From positions 6,386,001 to 6,450,000 of the forward strand of contig NW_025408669.1 in assembly GCF_020360975.1 (NCBI RefSeq): a stretch of 64,000 nt of DNA, written 5' to 3'. Below are positions 1-11,467 of this stretch, piece by piece; position 1 is the stretch's first letter, and each line of letters opens with the position of its first letter. The position numbers were made by a program, and so were the translations under genes. Source of the stretch: Hirsutella rhossiliensis (Eukaryota; Ascomycota; Sordariomycetes; Hypocreales; Ophiocordycipitaceae). Under the pieces are notes generated by a model that saw only the letters and a list, made by a program, of their open reading frames with translations, was not told the DNA's origin and did no database searches.

Positions 1-629
1 TAGTTTTAAGAAGTTTATAATTATTTCCTTAGGTAAATTAAAGTTATTATAATTAACTAAATTACTAGTTTTAAGTTATTTTATAATAAGTATTAAATAC
101 CTTACTTAATAATTTAAGCGTAGTATACTATTAAAATAAACTTATATTATATAATATAACTTATTAGTTTTAGTTTAAAGCTAAAAATATCTTTTACTTA
201 ATAAAGAAGTTTTTATTATAATTATTATAACTTCTATCTTATTAAATTAAATCTTTATAAAAAGTACTATTAATTTTATTACCTTATACTTTTAATTTTA
301 TACTTTATACTAATAATATAGTATATTTAAAATTAAATAACTTATACTATAATATTAAAGCTATACTAAGATTTATAAATATAAGTAATATAACTAGTAC
401 CTATCTACTTTATAAGAAATAATCTTCTAATTATTAAATCTATCTTAAGGAGCGGTATCGCCCTTAAGCGTAATAATTTCTTTATCCTTTATTTTATTTA
501 AAAGTAAACACTAATAGTCTATATAACCTTTATAACACCTTTAAGTATAGCCCTTCCTACTACTATAGCGGTACATTGCGCTTCTATCGTTAGCTGTTTA
601 ATCTAGTTAACCTATAAATAGACTTTAGC
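1..629. other. AT-rich RIP-mutated DNA, no gene
   Basis: Very AT-rich sequence with almost no CpA or TpG, the signature of saturated repeat-induced point mutation. I see no open frame, RNA gene or recognisable element end. It adjoins the 3' end of the oxidase gene, and base composition changes sharply at about position 620. Confidence 0.75.
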
Positions 630-2414
630 TTACCCAGTGTTGCCCGGAGTCACCTCCGTCTTGAGTCCTATTAAATCTGTTCCTTTTCTCCCCGCAGCAT
701 TTCCACGCGTCGGGCTGCCGTAAGCGGCACAAATTCTTAATCCATCTTGCGGCCGCGAGATGCTTTGCAGCTCTTCTGGTGCCTCAATAATAGTTGCCGT
801 CAGGCCGGCTTCAACATGCCATTCTACATGGCAATGAAGAAGCCACACACGTATAATGCTGTTAGTATATGGCTGACGATAAAACAGAGGGACAGGAAAA
901 CCTATCTGGGTTGTCTGCGCGAAACCTGATCACCGCATGTCCATTATTTTGCAAAACGACGGTATCTTGCCTCATCGGTGTCGCAGATATATTCTTAAAG
1001 TACCCGTGGAAAGGTCCCCCATTCAGTGACGAACGCTGGAGTACTTGAAACTGGTGCCCATGTAGATGCCACGGATGGACAGTATTATGGTTGTTATTAA
1101 TGACAATTTCCACAATCTCGCCAAAATTAATCACAAAGGGGTTAACGTGTCCGTAAACAGCGGGATTAGAGTAATACTTAGGACCAATAGTAAGAGCCGT
1201 ATATAGAGATGGGGTTTTGGGTGGAAGGTAAGTCTTCCCGTTTATAGTGAAGCGGGCCACTCCGTTTATTGTCTTATAACCCGTGTCTAAAATGATTTGG
1301 CGATCAACGGGTTGAAGGAGTGGCTCGTGGTCCGCTGGATAGAAAAGAATGTCGTCGGCAAAGTTTTGCTCTATAATTTTAGGTACTGCGGGAGGGTGAA
1401 GTAGCGGCTTGTGCTTATTGTATACCAGCCACGCCGTGACATTTGTGTTATAATTGTCGGGCATAGGTCTATTAAAGTCGGTAAAAAGCTGGCCGGGGTC
1501 GATGATAGAAACGATAGGGTAATTGCGGCTGGTGTCGTTCTTCGTCCGGAATAAGAAGCTGACGCGCTTTCCAGGCAGGAACCTAGAAAGCGTCCCGTTC
1601 CCTATAGGATGCGTGCCGTCCCCTATACCAGCCCCGAGAGGTATTGGGTCAGTGAAGACGCCGTCGATCTCGACGACAGTAAGTTCGTGGCCATAAAATA
1701 GAAGACCATGGGCCGCGAAAGTGCCGACGCAGATTACACGCATCAAATATGTTGTGTCGGGCTTTACCTCGATGGTGGTGTTGGTAGATTCACCGATCAG
1801 CAAGGAATTTGGAAGAGGTTCTAGGCCCCCATGGGCTCCATTTCGAAGAGACTCATATTTGTTAAGCAGAGAAGGCATTTGTTCGTGGTAGTGATCTCCC
1901 AAGGTAAGGGTGAATTCTTCGTCGAAGTCGAATGGAGTATCGGGAGTTTGCACAACGATAGGGCCTCGCAGTCCGTCGGGGTACTGGCCCATATTGTGCG
2001 AATGGTACCAATATGTGCCAGATTGGCGTACCTACGGACGTTGGCTGAATTCTATAGCTGTAGATGGGATCTCCATACCTTAAAGTTATATTGCATATGT
2101 TTACCAGGCGGAAGCGGACACTGCGTCACCTGGGAGGCCCCATCCATCACACCTGTCATGTATTGGTGGAGCCCGTGCCAGTGGATGCCGGTTGACTGAT
2201 TGCCCAGACGGTTGTACACGTCGATGATGACACGATCTCCTAAAAACAGGTTAACCTGCGGGCAGGGCCATTCGCCATTGATACCAATCATGGGACGGTA
2301 AACCCCGTCAGGAGCAGCCCAGACCCATGTTATTTCCCAATCGAGATGAACGACCCTTGCCAGTGTAAAAAGAGACGGCTGTAGAAGCGCAAAGAGTAGG
2401 CTAGACTTAAACAT
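630..2414 (-). CDS. Fet3/laccase-like multicopper oxidase, C-terminally truncated
   Basis: Predicted secreted multicopper oxidase of 564 aa in three exons: 2414-2079, 2031-902 and 858-630, with introns 2032-2078 and about 859-901. The start at 2414 was chosen because it gives a signal peptide ([11 protein letters not shown]..., cleavage near residue 19) before a cupredoxin start (HLDWEITW). All four copper-ligand motifs are visible: HWHG (78-81), WYHSH (120-124), HPWHLHGH (431-438) and HCHVEWH (497-503). [15 protein letters not shown] and [14 protein letters not shown] resemble Fet3-type ferroxidases, which oxidise Fe(II) at the cell surface with an Ftr1 permease. Family members run past 600 aa and end in a membrane anchor. 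Here a TAA ends the frame at 630, just before RIP DNA, and no anchor is seen. The last intron has poor splice sites: TACTAAC lies only 2 nt before the only usable AG. No permease gene is adjacent. It could be a soluble laccase-like enzyme or a decaying pseudogene. Confidence 0.8.
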
Positions 2415-3060
2415 TGGAATAGCGAATGCATAAATAGGAATTAAAGAGAGTCCGACATATAGGGACTGGTTCATATGTCGGGAATAACCGTTAAATGGCC
2501 GGTTATAGAGTAAAGAGGAAGCAGGCGGATGTATATACATATATATATAATATCTAGCAACTAGAAGTCGAGGGGGAAGAAACGTAGACTAGCTCCCTTG
2601 GCAGATACCAGTGGACTTCATCTTAGATAAACCATTCCTATTCAGCTGGCATTTGATTCTTGCTTAGCGCGATAATCCCTGCTAGTTGATTGCCTAGACT
2701 AAAGCTTATGCTATGGCCGAGGTATATCTGCCGCTGCCGCTGCCAGGCGCCCTCCTACGTATAATGGCGTTCTAGATTAGCAATTACTATAGTAACGCGT
2801 TGCAAAGTAAAAAGACGTCTCTAGTGCTTATAAGAAGATTAAAAGATATGATTAACGTCTTAATAGCTTGTCTAGAGTAAGTTATATACTTAATCTATAT
2901 ACACTGTCTAAGATATATACATTCCTTGGCTATCGTAGAAACTCGTTTAATTCGCTAGGTCTTAAAGGGCCGGGGACGTAAGGGCTATATAGGCTGGCCT
3001 ATCTATATATGCTTTAAGGAAAAACGAGACAATGGGATCTTTCTTTAGCCCCCTCTTGCG

Positions 3061-3158
3061 CCCTACGTAGGCACGGACAACCTGGCGCCTTATACCTTAG
3101 GAACGAAGTGACGAAAGGACCTTTCCTCCGGCTCCCTCTGGGCCCTACGTAGGCACGG
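3061..3158 (+). repeat. Two direct copies of a 16-bp motif
   Basis: CCCTACGTAGGCACGG occurs at 3061-3076 and again at 3143-3158. The core CCTACGTAGG is palindromic, so the pair could be a binding site or the remains of a short duplicated element. I do not recognise the factor. Confidence 0.55.
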
Positions 3159-3604
3159 GTCGTATAGCGCTGCGTGCCGTTCCTGCCGTTCTAGCCACCC
3201 TTTACCGCCACCTGCTTTTATACCTCGGGTTTTTATGGCGACCTGTTCCACTCTTCGACCGCAAAAATACCAACCGTTTTAGCCCTACTAGCCGGCCCGT
3301 CTTCCGCCTAACTATAGTCCGCTATCCCTATATACTATACCGTAAGAATACTTTAACGATAGCTGCGGCACACACCTAAAGACACACCCACGCCAACGGC
3401 AATAGCAGAAGCTAGATATAGAGGGACGAGAGGGGCCTAAGCGAGACGAAGGAAAAGAGAAAGCACTAGGCAGGGCAAGAATAAAGAGGATGCTATCTGC
3501 TAGATAAGGGGAGAGAAAGACCTCTTTTATAGACCGAATTTTCACTCCTTCCCTAAACAAACACCGGCCAAGGGATCATCTGATCAATAAGGGGGCTAGG
3601 CAGA

Positions 3605-3629
3605 GACTCTGCTAGGGACTCTGCTAGAA
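3605..3629 (+). repeat. Short tandem repeat GACTCTGCTAG
   Basis: Two copies of an 11-bp unit lie almost head to tail and are followed by the related ATTTCTGCT. Function unknown. Confidence 0.5.
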
Positions 3630-3816
3630 TTTCTGCTCCGCGGGCTGTTTGTTCAGGGTACTGCCCCCGTTAAATCCCTCGATAATAAAGAACAAACGCC
3701 CTCGTCTGCCACGCAAGCAAGGAAGCAGGCAATAATATCTAAGGAATAAAAAATAGATAGGCAGATAGGCAAGTAGACAAGCAGCTAAGAAATAAAGAAA
3801 CAGACAGATACTATTA

Positions 3817-3855
3817 CGGGTTAGACCCGGTGTATGTTAGTGCGGTTGTTCCGCA
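3817..3855 (+). promoter_or_regulatory. Two adjacent perfect hairpins upstream of a TATA-like run
   Basis: CGGGT-TAG-ACCCG (3817-3829) and TGCGG-TTGTT-CCGCA (3841-3855) are perfect 5-bp-stem hairpins 11 bp apart. A TATATATATAAG run follows near 3870, then a GC-rich patch and a CT tract. This order resembles the promoter half of an LTR, so a decayed solo LTR is possible, but I found no matching partner. Confidence 0.35.
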
Positions 3856-4079
3856 CCTATACGTGCGTGTATATATATAAGCGGCCCCCGCGCTTATAGG
3901 GGCTGCGCCCGCTTTCTCTCTCTTTTTTCATCTCTATAGATTATCGACCTTCTTAGCTAGGACCTCCTCGATATACCTTACTCGGACTAATCCCCTTATA
4001 GATACGTAATAGAGAGAGGAATAAACTAACAGCTAGGAAATAGGCTAAAGGGAGAATAAGAAATAGACTAAGAGAGTCT

Positions 4080-4175
4080 AAGTAATAAAGTAAGGGATAA
4101 GCTAAGTAATAGAGTAAGGGATAAGCTAAGTAATAAACTAAGGGATAGACTAATAGGCTTACTAAGAGATAGGTT
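4080..4175 (+). repeat. 24-bp tandem repeat, about four units
   Basis: Units at 4080-4103, 4104-4127 and 4128-4151 are nearly identical (AAGTAATARASTAAGGGATA core). A fourth, more diverged unit follows to about 4175. The sequence is purine-rich on the plus strand. Confidence 0.7.
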
Positions 4176-4620
4176 AATAGTAAGAAATAGAAGTAAAAAA
4201 AAAGATCCTTATATATAAAGAAGAAAGAAGTTAAAAAAGAAGCTAAAAGAAAGGACTTATAAGGGGAAAAAACGAAAGCTCTTAAATAAATACTTAAAAA
4301 GGTAGGAAGACTATAAGTAGTTAATATAGAGGCTATAAATATTATAAAATACTTAGAAATTTTAAAGAGATACCTAAATATTTTTTAAGAGAAAGAGAGT
4401 AATTTATATAAAGCTAGGTCTTTTTTTATAATAATAATAGCTATTATTATTATTATTATTAAAGTATATACTTACTTTCTTTTAAAACCTTTATATTCTT
4501 TACTTACTTATATTTATCTTAGTTAGTTTAATTTATATAAAGTTTCTTTATAGTATTTCTAATATAGCTAGATTTACTAGTTTTAAAGATATTTCTTATT
4601 AAAAAGGCTTAAAATAATAT
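4176..4620. other. AT-rich stretch with (ATT)n palindrome
   Basis: Purine-rich then AT-rich sequence. An (AAT)n/(ATT)n inverted microsatellite lies at about 4429-4471. I see no gene. Confidence 0.6.
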
Positions 4621-4770
4621 AAAGTATAGCTTAATTTTATAGTTTTTAAAGATATCCTTTAAAGATATCCTTAAGTAATAAGGATCTAAGAAGTAAAAAG
4701 TAATAAATATAGAAAAAGAAAGAAAAAGCTAAAAAGAAGTATAAAAAGAAAAGTAAGAGAAAAAGGAAAG
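4621..4770 (+). repeat. Partial copia-A/B family LTR (5' third)
   Basis: TATAGCTTAATTTTATAG... followed by AAAGATATCCTT and later GAAGTA matches the start of the LTRs at 6287 and 10743 in the same orientation. Only about 150 bp is recognisable before the sequence changes near 4790. Confidence 0.6.
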
Positions 4771-4794
4771 CTATTACTAATTATAAAGTCTTTA

Positions 4795-4950
4795 TATTAA
4801 TAAAAAAGGATATTATTATTATTAAGATTATACTAGTAACCTATCTAAAGGTATCTAGAACTTCGGCGTTAAATAGGACGGAAAAACTAAAGTACTTAAA
4901 GGAAAACCCTCCCTTTTTTTATAGCTAGTCCGCCCTTATACTAGGTCGCG
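4795..4950. repeat. Repeat terminus shared with 48248-48410
   Basis: From an (ATT)n run through ATCTAAAGGTATCTAGAACTT to GGAAAACCCTCCC, this sequence matches 48248-48410 apart from transitions. Both copies sit next to a copia-A/B family LTR. It may be a LINE 3' end on the minus strand ((TAA)n tail) or the 5' end of a plus-strand element. Confidence 0.6.
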
Positions 4951-5849
4951 GTTATAATATATAGGAATCTTACGCTAGCTATCTTAGGTATCGTTATAGT
5001 TAGTCGGAATCGTATTAGCCCTACTATAAAGTAACCTTAGAAAGTAACTCCTTTATATACGTAAGGTATATAGCGTTAATCGGTAGTATAAGCGTTTTTT
5101 ATTAATAGTTAATAGTTAATTATATAATTATCTCTAACTTTATCTTATAATAATATCTTCCTAAGCTTTATATTATTTTTCCGCTATAAGGCCTAGTAGG
5201 CTATTTTTTATTAATACTAGCTTTTAGCTAAGCTAGTAGTTAGGTTATCGTACTAGCTTTACGCTATACTTATTAAGTTACTAGTATTAGCCCTAGGTTT
5301 TTTATTTTCCTAGTTAGGGGGCCTAGACTAAGGTTAAGGGGAGGTCCTAATAAATTTATCGCTAGGTCTAGGTAAGCGAGGTCTAGGCCGGCCTACTTAT
5401 AGTAGGGCTAGACTACTAGTATATTTATAAGCGCTTCTAAAAGCGCTAATTAGTTAATTAATAAATACGTTAGTATAGTTTATTAGTTTAACTAAAAATT
5501 AATTATATCCTTAGCTAGATTTAAACTAACTTTAGCGTTATAGCTAGTAGGCTTCTTAGGTATATAACTACTATACTATAAAGGCAATAAAAAGGGATAT
5601 AAATTATACTAATATATTTAAAAGAATTTATCTATAAGTATAACTATATATATATATATAAAGTATAAAAAGAAATTAAGTTTCCTTATTAATTAAATAG
5701 ATTTTAATTATTTAAATCTATTAAGTAACTATTATAGTATATTACTAGCTAAATATTATATTTAGTACTTTTAGATATAGTAGTTAATATAAAGAAAAGA
5801 AGGATAAGGTAATTAATTAAAACTAGCTAAGGGAAAAAAAGGAAATACC
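4951..5849. other. RIP-saturated DNA of unknown origin
   Basis: Presumably the body of the element whose terminus lies at 4795. It does not obviously match the 48 kb copy beyond the first 150 bp. No coding motif could be recovered on either strand. Confidence 0.45.
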
Positions 5850-6245
5850 TTCTTTTTATTATATTATTACTTATATATAGCCTTTAGGGCTATAGTAAGG
5901 CTAATAAGGGTCTAGGCCCTTATTAATAGTCCTAGCTAGCTATAGAACCTAGGGGCTTATAACTAATTAGGAAAAAGGTAGCTATAAAGGTAAAGATAAA
6001 AGAAAGGTTAGTTTAGTTCCTCTTATATAGTATTTCTCCCCCCTAAGGACCCTTAGGCCCTTAGGTTACTCCTTTTTAAGCTACTTAGCGTTCCTATCTT
6101 TATTTTAGCTAAGAAGGTTAAAGGGGCTTCCTTTTTATTCTTAGAGCTATAAAGAAAAGGTAAGCTAAGCGCCTCCTTTTATTTTATAGAGGTTTAATTA
6201 AGGACCTCTCTTTCCCTCTTATAAGAAATACTCTTTATATAGCTA
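5850..6245 (-). mobile_element. 3' fragment of a LINE L1-family copy
   Basis: The reverse complement of 5960-6240 matches 39900-40175, the 3' end of LINE L1 ORF2. The 5850-5960 part matches the L1 3' UTR at 46080-46170. It is therefore a 5'-truncated copy on the minus strand, with its A/T-rich tail near 5850. Truncation from the 5' side is typical of LINE insertions. Confidence 0.7.
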
Positions 6246-6286
6246 GCTAAAAGAGGGAAAGGGGATATATAAGCTAGAGATTATAT

Positions 6287-6767
6287 TATTATAAAGTATA
6301 GCTTAATTTTATAATTCTTAGAGATATCTCTTAGTATAAGGGACCTAGGAAGCTAAAAAAAAATAGGTTTTAAGGAAAGAGCTAAAAGGAGGTATAAAGA
6401 AGAAGGTAAGGGTAAGAAGGGAAGTAAATATAATAATAGCTTCTTATAAAGGTAGTAAGAGATAAGACGGATATATTAGTAATAGCTAGAAAGGAAGGGA
6501 AAAACTAGTAAAAAGCTTAATAGTTAAGAGGATATTAGTAGCTTCTTTAAGTAGGATCTTTTATATTAATAAAGATACTAAATAAGTATAAAAAGTAGTA
6601 TTAAATAAAAGAAAGAAGGATAATTAAGGTAATATAATAATTACTCGCTTACTATAATTACTACCCTTATAAGAATTAAATATCTCTACCCTACCTATCC
6701 GACCCTTTACTTTTAACTTTACCTTTATATATTTTTAATATACTTCTTATATCTCTCTTTATAAGAG
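6287..6767 (+). repeat. 5' LTR of copia-A
   Basis: Aligns with the solo LTR at 10743-11195 and, inverted, with 47780-48224 and 10564-11467. The start TATTATAAAG is the RIP form of TATCGCGAAG seen at 10743. Confidence 0.8.
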
Positions 6768-6949
6768 TTATAAGCTTAGGAGGAATAGTATTCTTATACT
6801 TTTTAGTTATTATAAAAGGCACCTTTCTTATTTCCTTTATAGCTTTCTTTTACCCCTCTTACTAAAAAAGCGGATTTTTAACTAACTTTTTTACTTATCC
6901 CTTATAATAATATTAAAAAACGACTCTATTACCCTTATAGTCTATAAAA

Positions 6950-8300
6950 CGATTCTTATAAAGCCTTAAGATTAAGATAAGTAAGTAAAGGAGCTATAGG
7001 CTTATATAAATAAAACTATTTATAATTTAGTTTTCTTTAATAAGTAGGACCCTTTTAAGCCCTCTCTTTATCCTAAGGTAATAAAATTTATAAAGAGAGC
7101 TTCCCTCTTTTCTAAGCTAACCTTTATATAGTAAAGAGCTTTTTCTACTACTTTCGGTAATTATAAGAGTTATTATAAGGAATACCTTTATAAGATAAAG
7201 CTACTAACTACTATATATATAGCGATAACGGAATCTATTAATACTATAAAGCTAATCTATTTTTAAGAGGAAGGGACTCTTAAGTAATAGCTTTTAAAGC
7301 TTAAGACCTTAATAGCTCCCTTAAAGGGCTATATAACTAACTATATTAAGAAGACTTATATAGTATACCTAAGAGCCTTTTCTACTAAGAACCTACTAGC
7401 TTCTTTATAGCTAGCTAAGTAAGAAGTAATCCTTAAGAAAGTTAATTAATACTTCCTAATAAAAGCTCTTTCTAGCTAGTAGCTATAAGATATATCTCTA
7501 TTAATAAAGCTTATTAGTAATAGTTACTTAACTATCTTTTAAGAAGCTAGCTAGGATTTAAATAAAAAAGCTATTAAAGTATAATAATAAGTAGTCTTAT
7601 TTCTTTATAGCTAGTACTCGACCTAGATAGCTTAACCTACTACCCTTATAGCTACTATAGCCTTTATTACTATAGCCCCCCCTACTACTACTATAGCTAC
7701 TGCCCTTATAGCTCCTCTTCCCTTAAGAGCTTTAATACTATCTTTAATAGCTACCTTAGTCTTAGCCCTAGCTCCGCCTTTTACTCTAGGCCCGGTCCTA
7801 TTAGTCCGTTTAGCCTAACTAGTCCCTTAATAGACCTTTTAGTCTATTAGTTAAAGAATTAAGGAACTAGTTAAAATCGAACCTCGTTAATATTAATAAT
7901 AAGGGGTAAAAAGAAAAGGGTTTTAAGTAGACCTTTTAAATTAAGATAAGGATTACTTAAAGAAATAAAATACTAAACGAAATAGCTACCTAGCCTATAA
8001 ATCCTTAGGCTATTAGTTATTATAATACTAGTAAGTCTTTAAGGAAAACTAACTTAAAGGATTTAACCTTTTATAGAGGCTATAAGAAATAGTATAATAG
8101 TCTCTTAAGGAGGAACCCTTATTATAAAAGAAGATAAACGAGATTTAGGTTACTAAGAAATAATAACGAGTAACGCTACTACTTTTATTTAAGCTATAAA
8201 TTTAACGAAAAATCGTTAATATAGTAAATCCGGCTTTTATCTTACTTATAAATTAATAAGGCTAAGACTAACTATTAAAGCCTTTTAATTATCCCTTATA
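6950..8300 (+). pseudogene. Copia-A gag-like region
   Basis: Colinear with the inverse of 46200-47600 in copia-B. A stretch at about 7620-7860 encodes Ala/Pro/Thr-rich sequence, and its mirror copy lies at 46700-46930. In-frame stops are TAA/TAG, as expected from CAA/CAG after RIP. No zinc knuckle could be read with confidence. Confidence 0.55.
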
Positions 8301-10540
8301 AGAATTAGCTATCCTTAACTTTAATACTTCCCTTAATATCTATAATACCCTCTTACGATTTTAGTCCTTTAAGAAGGTATAAAGGGAATACTTTATTACT
8401 AAGAAATAAACTATATAGATAAAGGGGTATAGGAGGATAAGCTTTATAATAAAACTACCTAATAGGTCTATATAAATTATTTAATAAAAAAGAGTAGCTT
8501 TTTACCCTTAGTTTTTAATAAGCTTAATTTCCTTTTACTTTCTTTAAAAGGAAGGAATCTTTTAAGATATAACTTTTAAGCTTATAAGGCTAGTTTAAAA
8601 GAATTAAACGATTAAGTTTATTAAGGAAATATTTAGTTAATTTATTCTTAAATTCTAACTTATTCTTAAAAAGGAACTTCTTAAGAAGTTATCTTTCCTT
8701 ATTAAGAGAAATAGGTCTACTATAAAGGACCTTCTTTTAGTAGCTTAAAAAGACGTTCTTTTTTAGTATATATAACTTAGTTACTTAAGCCCCTTAGTTT
8801 TCTATAAGCTAGGCTAATAATAGGGCGTATAAATAAAGGGCTTAAAGACTATTAAATATAAATACTATAGTTAAGGAAAGACTAAGAGACGAATTTTTAA
8901 ACGAACCCCTTTATAGCTAGACTAGCTATATAAGGAAATTTAAGTAAACTAAACTAATATCTCTAAGAACTAAGAAAGCTTTATTAAGGTAATAGTTTTT
9001 ATAGACGCTTTTTTAAGGATAGTTTTCCCTTATTTCTTATAGACTTACCTAAGTAAGTATAACTAGTTTACTTTCTAAGACTTTATTAACTAAATAAAAT
9101 CCTACTTTAGCTATAAAGTAAAGATAAAACGGTTTAATAAAGAGCTATTTATAAAGGATATCTTAAATTAGCTTTAAAAAAAGGTATTTTACCCTTCTTA
9201 TTAATACTAAATACCTAAGCTTAAAATAAAGGGGTAGAAATATTAAGGGGTACTATAATAAAAAGGGCCTATATAATAAGACTTACTATAAGGCTTCCCT
9301 ATAATCTTTAAAAGAAAGTTATTAAGACCGCTTATTACTTTTAAAACTAAACCTTAGAGACCCTAAGGGCCTAAGGGATTATAGGGACCTAGAAACCTTT
9401 TTTAAGACCTAAGGAATAAACTAGAAATCTCTTCTTAAGTTCTTTATAAAAATAAGGGTCTTACTAGCTTACCTTTATACTTATAGCTATAATAAATACG
9501 CTATAACTATTAATATATAGCTAAAAAGAAAGAAGAAGAAAAAGTATAATCTTAGAGCCTTTATTAAATACCTTATTAGTTATAATTCTACTAATATCTT
9601 TTAGATTTAGATTCCTCTTTTATAAAGGTTATTTAAACTAAGGATATAATTTTCTATAAATTAAGCTACTTTAATAGAAAGAGGGATTAATAGCTCCTCT
9701 TATTTTTATAACGTTAGCTAATTTAGAAAATTTAAATTCCGTTATTTTAATAGTATTAAGAAGAGGTCTTAAATAAGGAAATAAAAGAAAAAGCTAATAT
9801 TAAAGTAGTTAAAGATAACGCTAACTTTAAAGAAAAAAAAAGAGAAAGCTACTAAATTAAATAATTTAAATAAAGAAGGAGAGTATAGGAAAGTAGTAGA
9901 GCTAAAATATACTTACCTTCTTATACCTCTTCTTATAAAATAAAAAGAAGATTAAAAAGTAGCTTTTTCTGTTAGTTTTCTTATATTAACCCTTAAAGAG
10001 GTTAGAAAAGTACCTCTTTCTCTCTTAAAAGATTACTTAGCTACTTTTTTATCTTTACTTTAAGAAGTAAAGGAAGGTATAGGGCTTAATATAGTTATTA
10101 AAGAAAACTAACTACTTTTTTATTTCGATTAATTTTCTAACTTTTATTTAACGCTTATAAAAGATAGTTCCTATAAAGTATTTAAAGTAAGCTAGCTCTT
10201 TAAGCTATAGCTATTAATAGGGAAGGTATATAAAAGAGACCTCTTAGACTTACTAGTAAACTTAAAGTAGATAAAAAGATACCCTTTTAGAAACTAGTTT
10301 TTCTAGGCCTAAAAAGACTATCTAGCTTTATATAAAGAGATAAGGTCTTTTAAAGAGGTCCTTAAAAAGAAAGTAAAAGGAAAATAAGTCCTTAGCTATA
10401 AGTAGGTCTATATCTATAAAACTAATAAATATAGCTTCCTTTAAAAGTATAAAGCTTAGCTAGTTATTTATAAGAATTAATAAGAAAAAGGGGATCTACT
10501 TACTAAGGTAACTACCTTAGTAAGGATATCTTTTTAGACC
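8300..10540 (+). pseudogene. Copia-A integrase region of pol
   Basis: Broken frames recover a Ty1/copia integrase. They include KRRIFKRTPL (GAG-pre-integrase end, near 8890), RFNKELF (RIP form of a RSDNE motif, near 9120), RPLITFKTKPW-like sequence near 9330, and TRDIIF-type sequence near 9650. The last is the conserved end of copia integrases. The order gag-integrase before reverse transcriptase defines Ty1/copia. The RT part is missing because copia-B interrupts the element. Confidence 0.7.
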
Positions 10541-10563
10541 CTTATAGCTATAGTAATAGAATT

Positions 10564-11467
10564 TCTTATATAGAGAGATATAAGAAGTATATATAAAATA
10601 TATAAAGGTAAAATTAAAAGTAAGGGGTCGGATAGGTAAGGCAGAGAGATTTAATTATTATAGGAGTAGTAATAAAGGTAAGGGAGTAATTATTATATTA
10701 CCTTTTTTTTCTTTCTTTCCTCTATCTAACGCCCCCTTTTATTATCGCGAAGCATAGCTTAATTTCGTAGTTCTTAGAGATATCCCTTAGTATAAAGGAC
10801 TAAGGAAGCTAAAAACACTTAGGATAAAAGAAGGAAGAAAAAAGAAGGAGCTAAAAAGAGGTATATAAGGGGAAGTATATATAGCGAGAGATAAGACGGA
10901 TATACTAGTAACGGCTAAAAAGGAGGGGGAAAACTAGTAAAAAGCTTAGTAATTAAAAGGATATTAATAGCTTCTTTAAGTAGGATCTTCTTTATTAATT
11001 AAGGTACTAAATAGGTATAAAGAAGGGCGTTAGATAAAGGAAAGAAGGGTAATTAAGGCAATATAATAATTACTCCCTTACCTTTATTACTACTCTTATA
11101 AGAATTAAATCTCTTTACCTTACTAGTCCGACCCCTTACTTTTAATTTTACCTTTATATATTTTATATATACTTCTTATATCTCTTTACGCGAGATTAAT
11201 ACTTATTTAGTATTTTAATTAATAAAGAAGATCTTACTTAAAGAAGCTACTAATATCCTTTTAACTACTAAGCTTTTTATTAGTTTTTCCCTTCCTTTTT
11301 AGCCGTTACTAGTATATCTATCTTATCTCTTACTACTTATACTTCCCCTTATATACCTCTTTTTAGCTCCTTCTTCCTTTTTATATACTAAGTGTTTTTA
11401 GCTTCCTTAGTCCCTTATACTAAGAGATATCTCTAAGAACTATAAAATTAAGCTACGCTTCGCGATA
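10564..11467 (-). repeat. 3' LTR of copia-B, interrupted
   Basis: The LTR occupies 11196-11467 and 10564-10742 and is split by a plus-strand solo LTR of the same family. The outer end CTTCGCGATA (11458-11467) equals the end of the 5' LTR at 48224. Confidence 0.8.
10743..11195 (+). repeat. Solo LTR of the copia-A/B family
   Basis: A complete LTR of about 453 bp, TATCGCGAAG...CGCGAGA, without any internal sequence. It is inserted in opposite orientation inside the copia-B 3' LTR. The 5-bp flanks are TTTAT and TTAAT, an imperfect duplication. It keeps CGCG termini that are RIP-altered in the copia-A LTR. Confidence 0.75.

Larger units (their letters stand above)
2415..3640. other. Intergenic DNA upstream of the oxidase, partly RIP-mutated
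   Basis: This stretch would hold the oxidase promoter (minus strand). It still contains CpA and TpG, so it is less mutated than the island proper. A run of alternating TA lies at about 2533-2553. I see no convincing coding region; the 82-codon minus frame at 3312-3560 has no recognisable motif. Confidence 0.5.
6287..10563 (+). mobile_element. Copia-A: Ty1/copia element, 5' two-thirds
   Basis: Consists of a 5' LTR (6287-6767), a gag-like region (about 6950-8300) and an integrase region (about 8840-9700), ending abruptly at 10563 where copia-B starts. Its 4277 bp match copia-B colinearly but inverted: 4261 bp from the copia-B 5' LTR to the matching point near 13060. At 48225-48247, just past the other end of copia-B, about 23 bp match the sequence expected to follow. 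So copia-B inserted into copia-A, and the rest of copia-A lay further right. All frames are broken by TAA/TAG. Confidence 0.8.

Noticed and set aside
3312..3560. 82-codon minus-strand frame
   Set aside because: No motif, no start context, and it lies in partly RIP-mutated DNA.
6287..11467. Apparent DNA transposon with inverted terminal repeats of about 450 bp
   Set aside because: The inverted ends are the 5' LTR of copia-A and the 3' LTR of the inverted copia-B; copia integrase and RT motifs and colinearity with 47780-48224 explain them.
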